Shown: positions 1-5,827, counted from the stretch's first letter. The stretch: DNA of 7,477 nucleotides from Actinomycetes bacterium (GCA_023430425.1 JAEZAR010000445.1:1-7477); one strand, 5' to 3'. The notes: generated by a model not told the origin, from the sequence alone. Translations and numbers: made by a program.

Positions 1-1
1 C

Positions 2-700
2 GGGATCGACGTCGGCAGCCCGTTCGACCACGGCCGGCACGGGATCCTCTACGTCGCGCGGCACCTGCCCGCCCCCGGGCGCGAGCCGGCGACGGCCGCC
101 CAGCTCGACGAGATCGCCGCCCTGGTCGACGCGGCGGGCGGGGCGACGCTCGGGCTCTTCTCGTCACGTCGCGCCGCGACCGCCGCCGCCGAGGCGATGC
201 GGGACCGCCTCGACGTGCCGGTGCTGTGCCAGGGGGAGGACGCGGTCCCCGCGCTGGTGGCCCGGTTCCTCGCCGACGACGCCACGTGCCTGTTCGGCAC
301 GCTCTCGCTGTGGCAGGGGGTCGACGTGCCGGGCGCCACCTGCCGGCTCGTCCTGATCGACCGCATCCCCTTCCCCCGCCCCGACGACCCCGTCCGGTCG
401 GCGCGGGCGGAGGCCGTCGCGGCCGCGGGCGGGAACGGGTTCATGTCGGTCGCGGCCACCCACGCGGCCCTGCTCCTCGCCCAGGGGTCCGGCCGGCTGC
501 TGCGGACGGAGACGGACCGAGGGGTTGTCGCCGTGCTCGACCCGCGCCTGGTCACGGCGCGCTACGGGGTGTTCCTCGTGCGCAGCATGCCGCCCTTCTG
601 GCGCACCACGGACCGCCAGGTCGCGCTGGCCGCGCTCCGCCGTCTCGGCGAGGCCGCCGGCCGGGAGCCGTCGCGGCAGTCGACGGCGGTCCCGGACTAA
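2..700 (+). CDS. dinG: DinG-family ATP-dependent helicase, C-terminal part (open at left edge)
   Basis: This is the C-terminal 232 residues of a superfamily 2, XPD/DinG-type DNA helicase. The N-terminal Walker A, Walker B and any iron-sulphur cysteines lie upstream of the window. Helicase domain 2 is clear. A DVGSPFD segment opens the fragment, and LFSSRR is at fragment residues 52-57. Motif V reads FGTLSLWQGVDVPG from about residue 98, and motif VI reads QGSGRLLR at 161-168, with the arginines expected to contact ATP. The tail PPFWRTTDRQ resembles the usual end of actinobacterial DinG proteins. The frame is open from base 2 to a TAA at 698-700. DinG proteins unwind R-loops, D-loops and forked DNA and are linked to damage tolerance; E. 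coli dinG is LexA-regulated. Its promoter is not visible here. The location one gene away from lexA fits a repair role. The family is clear, but the exact paralogue (dinG or a yoaA-like gene) is less so. Confidence 0.9.
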   Translation, partial: GIDVGSPFDHGRHGILYVARHLPAPGREPATAAQLDEIAALVDAAGGATLGLFSSRRAATAAAEAMRDRLDVPVLCQGEDAVPALVARFLADDATCLFGTLSLWQGVDVPGATCRLVLIDRIPFPRPDDPVRSARAEAVAAAGGNGFMSVAATHAALLLAQGSGRLLRTETDRGVVAVLDPRLVTARYGVFLVRSMPPFWRTTDRQVALAALRRLGEAAGREPSRQSTAVPD

Positions 701-703
701 GGT
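698..703 (+). promoter_or_regulatory. Possible -10 box for ldh
   Basis: TAAGGT overlaps the dinG stop codon and fits the TANNNT form of actinobacterial sigma-70 -10 boxes. It lies about 45 bases before the ldh start. No convincing TTGACA-like -35 is found 16-18 bases upstream, so this is tentative, and ldh could instead be read from the dinG transcript. Confidence 0.25.
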
Positions 704-747
704 CCTGTCAGCGTCGCCACCTGGGCGGCCGGAGCGAGAGGCGTCAG

Positions 748-1773
748 ATGGACACCACGGACCGTGGTCAGGAGGGCGGACCCGACGACGGCGGCCGCGC
801 CGCGCAGAACCGCCGCACGACCAAGGTCGCCGTGGTCGGCGCCGGCAGCGTGGGAGCCACCCTCGCGTACGCGGCGCTCATGCGCGGCGCGGCCCGGACG
901 CTGGCGCTGTACGACGTCAACGCGGCGAAGGTCGAGGCGGAGGTCCTCGACATCGGGCACGGCATCCAGTTCATGCCGATGGCCGAGATCCTGGGCTCCG
1001 ACGACGTCGCCGTCTGCGCCGACGCCGACGTCGTCGTCGTGACGGCCGGTGCGAAGCAGAAGCCGGGCCAGACCCGGCTCGACCTCGCCGAGGCCACCGT
1101 CGGCCTCGTCACCTCCCTGATGCCCCGCCTCGTCGAGGTCGCCCCGGACGCCGTGTACGTCATGGTGACCAACCCCGTCGACGTGGTGACGTACGCGGCG
1201 GTCAAGGTCTCCGGCCTCCCGCCCGGCCGTGTCTTCGGCTCCGGGACGGTGCTCGACTCCTCCCGGCTGCGCTACCTGCTCGCGCGGCACACGGGCGTCG
1301 CGGTGCAGAACATCCACGCCTACATCGCCGGCGAGCACGGTGACACGGAGATCCCGCTGTGGAGCTCGGCCACGATCGGCGCGGTGCCCCTGACGGAGTG
1401 GCGCGGGATCACCGGCCCCGACGGGGTGGTGACCGGGCGGCTCTCGGAGGCGGACCGGGAGCGGATCGCGCACGAGGTCGTCACGTCGGCGTACAAGATC
1501 ATCGAGGGCAAGGGCGCGACCAACTACGCGGTCGGGCTGGCGGGCTCACGCATCATCGAGGCGGTGCTCGGGGACGAGGGCCGCGTCCTGCCGGTCTCCT
1601 CCCTGCTCGACGGCTACCTCGGCATCGACGACGTGTGCCTGTCCGTCCCGTCGGTGGTCGGCCGGGAAGGGGTCCGCACGCCGCTCGAGATCCGGATGTC
1701 GGTGGAGGAGCTCACCGGCCTTCGGCGCTCCGCGGACGCGCTGCGGTCGGTCGCCCGCTCGCTCGGCCTCTGA
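748..1773 (+). CDS. ldh: L-lactate dehydrogenase, probably activated by fructose-1,6-bisphosphate
   Basis: This 341-residue protein interconverts pyruvate plus NADH with L-lactate plus NAD+ in the cytoplasm. The Rossmann motif GAGSVG is at 31-36, with D56 placed to bind NAD ribose. The substrate loop GAKQKPGQTR (101-110) carries Q104, the position that selects pyruvate in LDH (Arg in malate dehydrogenases), and R110. NPVD is at 142-145. LDSSR supplies D170 and R173, GEHGD supplies the catalytic H197, and GKGATNY supplies T258. R175 and H190 match the two residues (R173, H188) that bind fructose bisphosphate in allosteric bacterial LDHs, so FBP activation is inferred. The ATG was chosen for GAGAGG at 736-741, six bases upstream; no other ATG precedes the Rossmann fold. 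This leaves a polar 24-residue N-terminal extension. The start is 47 bp after dinG, and the end is 9 bp from lexA, which converges on it. Confidence 0.95.
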   Translation: MDTTDRGQEGGPDDGGRAAQNRRTTKVAVVGAGSVGATLAYAALMRGAARTLALYDVNAAKVEAEVLDIGHGIQFMPMAEILGSDDVAVCADADVVVVTAGAKQKPGQTRLDLAEATVGLVTSLMPRLVEVAPDAVYVMVTNPVDVVTYAAVKVSGLPPGRVFGSGTVLDSSRLRYLLARHTGVAVQNIHAYIAGEHGDTEIPLWSSATIGAVPLTEWRGITGPDGVVTGRLSEADRERIAHEVVTSAYKIIEGKGATNYAVGLAGSRIIEAVLGDEGRVLPVSSLLDGYLGIDDVCLSVPSVVGREGVRTPLEIRMSVEELTGLRRSADALRSVARSLGL

Positions 1774-1785
1774 CCCGTCCGGTCA
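1771..1785. terminator. Short palindrome spanning the ldh and lexA stop codons
   Basis: TGACC (1771-1775) and GGTCA (1781-1785) form a 5-bp inverted repeat around a 5-base loop. Each arm begins, on its own strand, with the stop codon of one of the converging genes ldh and lexA. The stem is short and has no T-run, so termination here is only an inference; the symmetry and the 9-bp gap are directly visible. Confidence 0.35.
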
Positions 1786-2544
1786 CAGGCTCCGCAGCAC
1801 CGCCACGACCCGGCCGAGCACGACGGCGTCCTCAGCCGGGATGGGCTCGTAGGCGGGGTTCTGCGGCAGGAGCCAGGTGCGCCCGTCGCGGCGGCTGAAC
1901 GTCTTGACCGTGGCCTCCCCGTCGATCATGGCCGCCACGATCTCGCCGTTCTCCGCGACCGGCTGACGGCGCACGACGACCCAGTCCCCGTCGCAGATGG
2001 CCGCGTCCACCATGGAGTCGCCGCTCACGCGCAGCAGGAAGAGCTCGCCCTCGCCGACCAGCTGGCGGGGGAGCGGGAACACGTCCTCCACGACCTGCTC
2101 CGCGAGGATCGGGCCGCCGGCGGCGATGCGTCCCACGAGCGGCACGTAGGTCGGCGCGGGGGTGGCGTCCTGCGGGGCGAGGTGCTCCTCGCCGAGCGCG
2201 AGGGGCCCGGCGGCGCGCGAGTCGTCGGGGTGCACCACCTCGATGGCGCGCGGGCGGTTCGGGTCCCGGCGCAGGTAGCCCTTGCGCTCGAGGACCATGA
2301 GCTGGTGCTTGACCGAGGAGGGGCTCGTCAGGCCGACGGCCTCGCCGATCTCACGCATGCTCGGCGGGTACCCGCGCTGCTCGACGCTCGCGCGGATGGT
2401 CTCGAGCACCAGCCGCTGGCGGGGCGTGAGCGCGTCGCCGGCCCGGGCGTCGTCGAGCGCGTGCACCGAGGCGAGCCGCTCGCCGCGGTCCTGGGTCTCG
2501 TCGGCCCACGGGAGCCGCGGGTCCGACGGCGGGGTGCGTACCAC
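1783..2544 (-). CDS. lexA: LexA repressor, SOS regulator
   Basis: This is a 253-residue LexA. As a dimer it represses damage-response genes, and it cleaves itself when RecA filaments form on single-stranded DNA. The N-terminal winged helix runs from LTPRQR (about 39) to RAIEV (about 103), with the recognition-helix region [11 protein letters not shown] at 72-82. The linker is followed by the cleavage site in GRIAAGGP, scissile bond A142-G143. The catalytic dyad is S177 (in SGDSM) and K214 (in ATVKTF), so it should self-cleave. It begins with about 38 extra residues relative to E. coli LexA, an extension common in actinobacteria. The GTG start is supported by the strong Shine-Dalgarno AAGGAGG (bases 2550-2556 on the opposite strand), five bases before it. 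It is divergent from the LysM gene and has an SOS box over its own -35, so it is predicted to repress itself. Confidence 0.97.
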   Translation of the reverse strand: MVRTPPSDPRLPWADETQDRGERLASVHALDDARAGDALTPRQRLVLETIRASVEQRGYPPSMREIGEAVGLTSPSSVKHQLMVLERKGYLRRDPNRPRAIEVVHPDDSRAAGPLALGEEHLAPQDATPAPTYVPLVGRIAAGGPILAEQVVEDVFPLPRQLVGEGELFLLRVSGDSMVDAAICDGDWVVVRRQPVAENGEIVAAMIDGEATVKTFSRRDGRTWLLPQNPAYEPIPAEDAVVLGRVVAVLRSL

Positions 2545-2594
2545 TGTGCCCTCCTTCGCCCACGGCCGTGTCGGTGGCTCGTGGTTGTGTCGTC

Positions 2595-2623
2595 AGCGTA
2601 GGGGGGAGCGTCGGTGAGATCAA
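2595..2623 (-). promoter_or_regulatory. lexA promoter
   Basis: On the minus strand TTGATC (2618-2623) and TACGCT (2595-2600) are separated by exactly 17 bases. They match TTGACA and TANNNT well. Transcription should start near 2588, giving a leader of about 44 bases that carries the strong Shine-Dalgarno of lexA. The -35 box shares bases with the SOS box at 2621-2634. Confidence 0.65.
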
Positions 2624-2634
2624 ACACCTGTTCG
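2621..2634. promoter_or_regulatory. SOS box (LexA operator) at the lexA promoter
   Basis: CAAACACCTGTTCG matches the Gram-positive and actinobacterial LexA consensus CGAACRNRYGTTYG at 12 of 14 positions. The symmetry extends one base on each side, with T at 2620 and A at 2635. It overlaps the lexA -35 box, so bound LexA would block polymerase, the usual autorepression geometry. Confidence 0.8.
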
Positions 2635-2643
2635 AGCGTGTCG

Positions 2644-2672
2644 TCGACAGTGTCGCCGCGGCGTGGTAGACA
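2644..2672 (+). promoter_or_regulatory. Probable promoter of the LysM gene
   Basis: TCGACA (2644-2649) and TAGACA (2667-2672) are 17 bases apart. The -35 is good; the -10 lacks the final T. The predicted start, near 2679, falls inside the first of two tandem SOS boxes, which fits repression by LexA at +1. Other -10 choices in this stretch are possible. Confidence 0.45.
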
Positions 2673-2673
2673 T

Positions 2674-2687
2674 CGTACAGGTGTTCG
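2674..2687. promoter_or_regulatory. SOS box 1 of the LysM gene
   Basis: CGTACAGGTGTTCG matches CGAACRNRYGTTYG at 13 of 14 positions, the best of the three sites in this intergenic region. It lies about 50 bases before the LysM start codon and probably covers the transcription start. Confidence 0.8.
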
Positions 2688-2688
2688 T

Positions 2689-2702
2689 CATACAGGCGTT
2701 CG
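2689..2702. promoter_or_regulatory. SOS box 2 of the LysM gene, in tandem
   Basis: CATACAGGCGTTCG matches the LexA consensus at 12 of 14 positions, with an intact right half-site. It begins one base after box 1, so the centres are 15 bp apart and two LexA dimers could sit side by side. Confidence 0.6.
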
Positions 2703-2736
2703 AGACGGTGCGGGCGCAAGGAAGGGGAGGTCGACC

Positions 2737-3162
2737 ATGAGCGCGATGACGGCGGAGTCCTGGTTCCAGCCCCGGCGTGCGCTGCCGCCGGCCCGGTCGG
2801 CGCGGGTGCGCGCCGCCGCCACCTGGTCGGGGCGAGCGCAGGCGCGTCCCGCCACGGTCGACGGCGGGGCGCAGCTGCGCCTCACCGGCCGTGGGCGGGT
2901 CGTCGTCGTCACCCTTGCGCTGCTGGGCGGCCTGGCCGGGGTGCTGGGTGCCCAGGCCGCGACCGCCGGCTCGCCCGCTCCTGCGGTGCCGGTGGTCACG
3001 CACACGGTCGCGGCGGGCGAGACGCTCTGGGCGATCGCGAGCGGCGTCGCGGCACCGGGGGAGGACGTGCGCGACGTCGTGGCGGACCTGATGGAGCTGA
3101 ACGGCCTGACCGATGCCGGGCTCCGCGCCGGCCAGCAGGTGCTCCTGCCCGCCGAGCGCTGA
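2737..3162 (+). CDS. Membrane-anchored LysM protein, probable SOS-induced cell-division or cell-wall factor
   Basis: This is a 141-residue protein with three parts. A basic, Ala/Arg/Pro-rich N-terminal tail (about 1-53) is probably cytoplasmic. One hydrophobic segment (about 54-76) is rich in Val, Leu, Ala and Gly. A single LysM peptidoglycan-binding domain (about 87-138) starts THTVAAGETLWAIA and ends GQQVLLP. No catalytic domain is visible. The ATG was chosen for GGGGAGG at 2724-2730, six bases upstream; an in-frame ATG three codons later is less well spaced. It lies opposite lexA with two SOS boxes in front of it. From known biology, lexA-divergent genes yneA (Bacillus), divS (Corynebacterium) and Rv2719c/ChiZ (Mycobacterium) encode SOS-induced proteins that halt division, and YneA and ChiZ have LysM domains. 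An equivalent role is a firm inference from layout, not from close sequence identity. It is followed after one base by a 7-bp hairpin. Confidence 0.9.
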   Translation: MSAMTAESWFQPRRALPPARSARVRAAATWSGRAQARPATVDGGAQLRLTGRGRVVVVTLALLGGLAGVLGAQAATAGSPAPAVPVVTHTVAAGETLWAIASGVAAPGEDVRDVVADLMELNGLTDAGLRAGQQVLLPAER

Positions 3163-3163
3163 T

Positions 3164-3184
3164 CCGGACGGGGTGGGCGTCCGG
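3164..3184 (+). terminator. Hairpin just after the LysM gene
   Basis: CCGGACG (3164-3170) pairs perfectly with CGTCCGG (3178-3184) around a 7-base loop, starting two bases after the TGA. No T-run follows, as is common in GC-rich actinobacteria. It is a likely terminator or attenuator of the SOS-induced LysM transcript before nrdR. Confidence 0.5.
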
Positions 3185-3195
3185 GCGCGGAGGTG

Positions 3196-3232
3196 CCTGC
3201 TCGCCCGAGCCCGCCGGCGCTCGCCGAGCAGG
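3196..3232. repeat. Nested inverted repeat upstream of nrdR
   Basis: CCTGCTCG (3196-3203) pairs with CGAGCAGG (3225-3232). Inside it GAGC (3207-3210) pairs with GCTC (3219-3222), giving an interrupted 12-bp stem. It lies in the 184-bp non-coding stretch between the LysM gene and nrdR and may help the preceding hairpin block read-through. Confidence 0.4.
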
Positions 3233-3256
3233 GCGTCGACCCCGCGGCCGGCGTCC

Positions 3257-3285
3257 TTGCACCGGCCGGGGGCGGTGCGTAGCGT
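3257..3285 (+). promoter_or_regulatory. Probable nrdR promoter
   Basis: TTGCAC (3257-3262) and TAGCGT (3280-3285) are separated by 17 bases and match TTGACA and TANNNT. The predicted start, near 3292, falls at the first bases of the 9-bp hairpin at 3291-3313, so nrdR would have its own promoter apart from LysM. Confidence 0.55.
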
Positions 3286-3290
3286 GGCCG

Positions 3291-3313
3291 GGGCCCGCCG
3301 ACGGGGCGGGCCC
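3291..3313 (+). other. GC-rich stem-loop at the predicted 5' end of nrdR mRNA
   Basis: GGGCCCGCC (3291-3299) pairs perfectly with GGCGGGCCC (3305-3313) around a 5-base loop, and ends 22 bases before the nrdR Shine-Dalgarno. It coincides with the predicted transcription start. It may stabilise the 5' end of the mRNA, or be a last terminator for transcripts entering from LysM. Its function is not known. Confidence 0.4.
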
Positions 3314-3346
3314 TGACAGCCGCCTGCGGCGGCCGAGGAGGACGGC

Positions 3347-3934
3347 GTGCACTGCCCCTTCTGCCGGCACCCCGACTCGCGGGTCGTGGACTCCCGGACG
3401 TCGGACGACGGCGCGTCGATCCGGCGGCGCCGGCAGTGCCCCCGGTGCCACCGGCGCTTCACGACGCTCGAGACCGCCAGCCTGTCGGTCGTCAAGCGGT
3501 CGGGCGTCGTCGAGCCGTTCAGCCGCGAGAAGATCGTCAGCGGCGTCCGGAAGGCGTGCCAGGGCCGGCCCGTGAGCGAGGACGACCTCGCGGTCCTCGC
3601 GCACCGGGTGGAGGAGACGTTGCGGGGCACCGGCAGCGCCGAGCTCGACGCCCACGAGATCGGCCTGGCGATCCTGGGTCCCCTGCGGGACCTCGACGAG
3701 GTCGCCTACCTGCGGTTCGCGAGCGTGTACCAGGCGTTCGAGTCCCTGGACGACTTCGAGGCGGCGATCACCGCGCTGCGCGTGGGTCGGGCTGCGGACG
3801 ACGACGGCACCCGCGACGTGCCCGGCGGTGACCCGCCTGAGGGCGACGTGCGCGCGGCCGATGTGCCGCCGGGGGAGCGGACCCGGGCCGGCACGGCGCG
3901 CGAGGACGTGCCCGCGGGGCCCCGCGCGACCTGA
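3347..3934 (+). CDS. nrdR: NrdR, repressor of ribonucleotide reductase genes
   Basis: NrdR senses ATP/dATP and represses ribonucleotide reductase operons when dATP is high. The N-terminal zinc ribbon uses C3, C6, C31 and C34 ([10 protein letters not shown] and QCPRCHRRF) and is followed by the ATP-cone from about 46 to 136, including [11 protein letters not shown] and the helix ending [14 protein letters not shown]. The GTG start sits five bases after AGGAGG (3336-3341) and gives the canonical first residues MHCPFC. At 195 residues it is longer than the usual 150-170. From about 147 to the end it is a Gly/Pro/Asp/Arg-rich, probably disordered tail with DVPxG at 157, 172 and 187. No ribonucleotide reductase gene is in the window, so its targets lie elsewhere. 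Its position behind lexA and the LysM gene is a common actinobacterial arrangement. Confidence 0.95.
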   Translation: MHCPFCRHPDSRVVDSRTSDDGASIRRRRQCPRCHRRFTTLETASLSVVKRSGVVEPFSREKIVSGVRKACQGRPVSEDDLAVLAHRVEETLRGTGSAELDAHEIGLAILGPLRDLDEVAYLRFASVYQAFESLDDFEAAITALRVGRAADDDGTRDVPGGDPPEGDVRAADVPPGERTRAGTAREDVPAGPRAT

Positions 3935-3935
3935 T

Positions 3936-3970
3936 GGGGCCCGCGCACCCGGCGGGGGCTGCGCGGCCCC
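3936..3970. terminator. Bidirectional hairpin terminator between nrdR and the acyl-CoA ligase
   Basis: GGGGCCCGCGCA (3936-3947) pairs with TGCGCGGCCCC (3960-3970) in an 11-bp stem with one bulged C, starting two bases after the nrdR stop. It lies in the 53-bp gap between two converging genes. There is no T-run. Confidence 0.55.
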
Positions 3971-3973
3971 GGA

Positions 3974-3992
3974 CCTGAGCCGGCCGCTCAGG
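3974..3992. terminator. Second hairpin containing the ligase stop codon
   Basis: CCTGAGC (3974-3980) and GCTCAGG (3986-3992) form a perfect 7-bp stem around CGGCC. The ligase stop codon (TCA at 3988-3990 on the plus strand) is in its right arm. With the preceding hairpin it could stop transcripts from both sides. Confidence 0.45.
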
Positions 3993-5688
3993 GGCGGTCG
4001 ATCACCTGCTGGCGGACGACCCGGCGCAGCACCTTGCCGATCTGCGAACGCGGCAGCTCCGGGAGGATGACGAGGTCCCGGGGGGTGGCGTAGCGCGCCA
4101 GGCGCTGCTCGCTCCAGGCGCGGACCGCCGAGAGCTCGATCCGCGTGACGCCCTCCGCGAGGACGATCGCCGCGACGACCTTCTCGCCGAGGTCACCGCC
4201 GGGCACGCCCACGACGGCGACGTCGTGGATCTCGGGCATGGCGCGGAGCTGGTCCTCCACCTGCGACGGGTACACGTTGAACCCGCCCGTGATGATGACC
4301 TCCTTGATCCGGTCCACCAGGCGCACGAAGCCCCCGTCCTCGACGACGACGATGTCGCCGGTCCGCAGCCAGGTGCGGCCTGCGACCTCGACGAGGACGT
4401 GGGCGGTCTCCTCGGGGTGCTGCCAGTAGCCGTCGAAGACCTGCGGACCGGCGACGAGCAGCTCGCCCCGCTCGCCGGCCGCCACCTCGCGCGTCGGGTC
4501 CTCCGGGTCCGTCACGCGCATGAGGGTGGAGGGGAAGGGCACGCCGAGGCGACCCGGGCGCCGCGCGGTCGACATCGGGTTGCCGAGCGCGACCGGCGAG
4601 GTCTCGGTCAGGCCGTAACCCTCGACGAGGATGCCGCCGGTGACCTCCTCCCACGCGCGGGCGGTCGCCTCGGGCAGGCTCATCGCCCCCGAGATCGCGT
4701 GGCGCATGCTGGTCACGTCCACGCCGGACGCGCGCGCCGCGGAGGCCAGCCGCTCGAACATCGGGGGCACGCCCGGGAAGAACGTCATGGGCCGGCGCCG
4801 CTGCGCCTCGAGCACCTGCGCGGCGTCGAACCGGGGGAAGACGACGACCGTCGCGGCCACGCGCACCGCGTAGGTCAGGCACAGCGTCAGCCCGAACGCG
4901 TGGAAGAACGGCAGGGCGGCCCCGATCGTCTCGGCGGCCTCCTCGTGCTGCGTCCAGGCCGCCCCTTGGAGAGCGTTCGCGACGAGGTTGCGGTGGCGCA
5001 GCACCGCCCCCTTGGGAACACCGGTGGTGCCGCCCGTGTACTGGAGGAGGGCGATGTCGTCGTGGCCGGCCGTGGGGTGGTCGGCCGGCAGCGCCCGGGC
5101 GCGCTGGACGATCCGGTGCCAGCGGAGCACGCGGGCGTCGTCCGGGACGCGGGCGCGCATCGCGTCGCGCACCCGCCGGGCGGCGGGGACCGGCAGGTGG
5201 AGCCCGGCGCGCTTGGCCGACGGCAGGTCCCGGGTCAGGTCGACGACGACGACCGCTCGCACCTCCGTCCGGGGCCGGGCCTCGAGCACGGCGCCGGCCG
5301 CCTTCTCCCAGCACACGACGACCGACGCGCCGCTGTCCGCGAGCTGGTGGGCCAGCTCGTCCGCCGAGTACGTCGGGTTGTGCTCGACGACGACCGCACC
5401 GAGGCGCAGCACCGCGTAGAACGCCACGACGTGGGTGGCGCAGTTCGGCAGGACGAGCGCGACCCGGTCGCCGTGCCGGACCCCGATCTCGCGCAGCGCC
5501 TCGGCGGCGTGCAGGACGCGCCGCTGCAGCGTGGCGTAGGTCGTCACGGCCCCCATGAAGTCCAGCGCGACGCGGGCGGGATACCGCTCCGCGGCGCGCG
5601 CGAGGGCGGCCGTGAGGGGTTCGTCGGGGACGTGGACGTCGGCGGGCACCCCAGGGGCGTAGGTGTCGAGCCACGGGCGGTCGGTCAC
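3988..5688 (-). CDS. fadD: Long-chain acyl-CoA ligase, FadD-like (ANL superfamily)
   Basis: This 566-residue AMP-forming ligase activates a carboxylic acid, most likely a long-chain fatty acid, to acyl-AMP and then acyl-CoA, feeding beta-oxidation or lipid synthesis. The phosphate-binding loop is YTGGTTGVPKG (217-227) and the A5 motif is EGYGLTETSP (356-365). RTGD is at 442-445 and the hinge and C-domain motif VDRIKEVIITGGFNVYP at 458-474. The A10 lysine is K552 in RSQIGKVLRR. Motifs and length resemble E. coli FadD (561 residues). The ligase family is certain, but chain-length preference cannot be read from the sequence. The GTG start has no good Shine-Dalgarno. A TACGAT -10-like box ends six bases before it, so a leaderless message is possible. 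It stands alone, divergent from the small DUF5302 gene, with repeated CGTA(A)ACCTAC motifs in between. Confidence 0.9.
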   Translation of the reverse strand: MTDRPWLDTYAPGVPADVHVPDEPLTAALARAAERYPARVALDFMGAVTTYATLQRRVLHAAEALREIGVRHGDRVALVLPNCATHVVAFYAVLRLGAVVVEHNPTYSADELAHQLADSGASVVVCWEKAAGAVLEARPRTEVRAVVVVDLTRDLPSAKRAGLHLPVPAARRVRDAMRARVPDDARVLRWHRIVQRARALPADHPTAGHDDIALLQYTGGTTGVPKGAVLRHRNLVANALQGAAWTQHEEAAETIGAALPFFHAFGLTLCLTYAVRVAATVVVFPRFDAAQVLEAQRRRPMTFFPGVPPMFERLASAARASGVDVTSMRHAISGAMSLPEATARAWEEVTGGILVEGYGLTETSPVALGNPMSTARRPGRLGVPFPSTLMRVTDPEDPTREVAAGERGELLVAGPQVFDGYWQHPEETAHVLVEVAGRTWLRTGDIVVVEDGGFVRLVDRIKEVIITGGFNVYPSQVEDQLRAMPEIHDVAVVGVPGGDLGEKVVAAIVLAEGVTRIELSAVRAWSEQRLARYATPRDLVILPELPRSQIGKVLRRVVRQQVIDRP

Positions 5689-5693
5689 CCGGT

Positions 5694-5699
5694 CATCGT
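5694..5699 (-). promoter_or_regulatory. Possible -10 box of the acyl-CoA ligase, leaderless start
   Basis: Read on the minus strand, TACGAT fits TANNNT and its end is five bases from the GTG at 5688. Transcription would begin at or next to the start codon, which would explain the missing Shine-Dalgarno. No clear -35 is seen. TAGGTT (5701-5706, minus strand) is an alternative -10. Confidence 0.35.
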
Positions 5700-5722
5700 A
5701 AACCTACGCAGGCGTAACCTAC
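5697..5722. promoter_or_regulatory. Operator-like repeat upstream of the acyl-CoA ligase
   Basis: CGTAAACCTAC (5697-5707) and CGTAACCTAC (5713-5722) are near-identical direct repeats five bases apart; their AACCTAC cores are 15 bp apart. Between and across them TACGC-AG-GCGTA (5705-5716) is an inverted repeat. This AT-richer island overlaps the predicted ligase promoter. Its place in front of a fatty-acid ligase suggests a TetR- or MerR-type regulator site, but no regulator gene is in the window. Confidence 0.45.
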
Positions 5723-5827
5723 TCATCCGTACGGTGGGCTGGCCTGGGCTGCGAGCGGACGGCACTGTGCTCCGCGCCGCGGTGGCGACGCCGCGGTATC
5801 CGTTCGCCGGGAGCGCCCCGGGGACGG

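Noticed and set aside
226..747. Upstream extension of the ldh frame into dinG
   Set aside because: The translated extension is Arg/Pro/Gly-rich shadow of dinG. The ATG at 748 has a ribosome site and gives a normal LDH length.
701..747. Rex-type redox operator before ldh
   Set aside because: I looked for a TTGTGAA-N4-TTCACAA-like site and found none in this GC-rich gap.
2614..2736. Earlier ATG for the LysM gene at 2614
   Set aside because: It would place coding sequence over all three SOS boxes and the promoter and has no good ribosome site, whereas the ATG at 2737 has GGGGAGG six bases upstream.
3163..3346. NrdR box for autoregulation of nrdR
   Set aside because: No pair of AT-rich ACACWATATW-like palindromes is present.
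2620..3655. Long minus-strand frames across the LysM gene and the nrdR upstream region
   Set aside because: No recognisable motif, Arg/Pro-rich composition, and they run through the SOS boxes and hairpins. The plus strand has clear genes.
5774..5797. Two CCGCGG words about 14 bp apart in the ligase/DUF5302 intergenic region
   Set aside because: Such palindromic GC hexamers are expected by chance at this base composition, and nothing else around them suggests a site.
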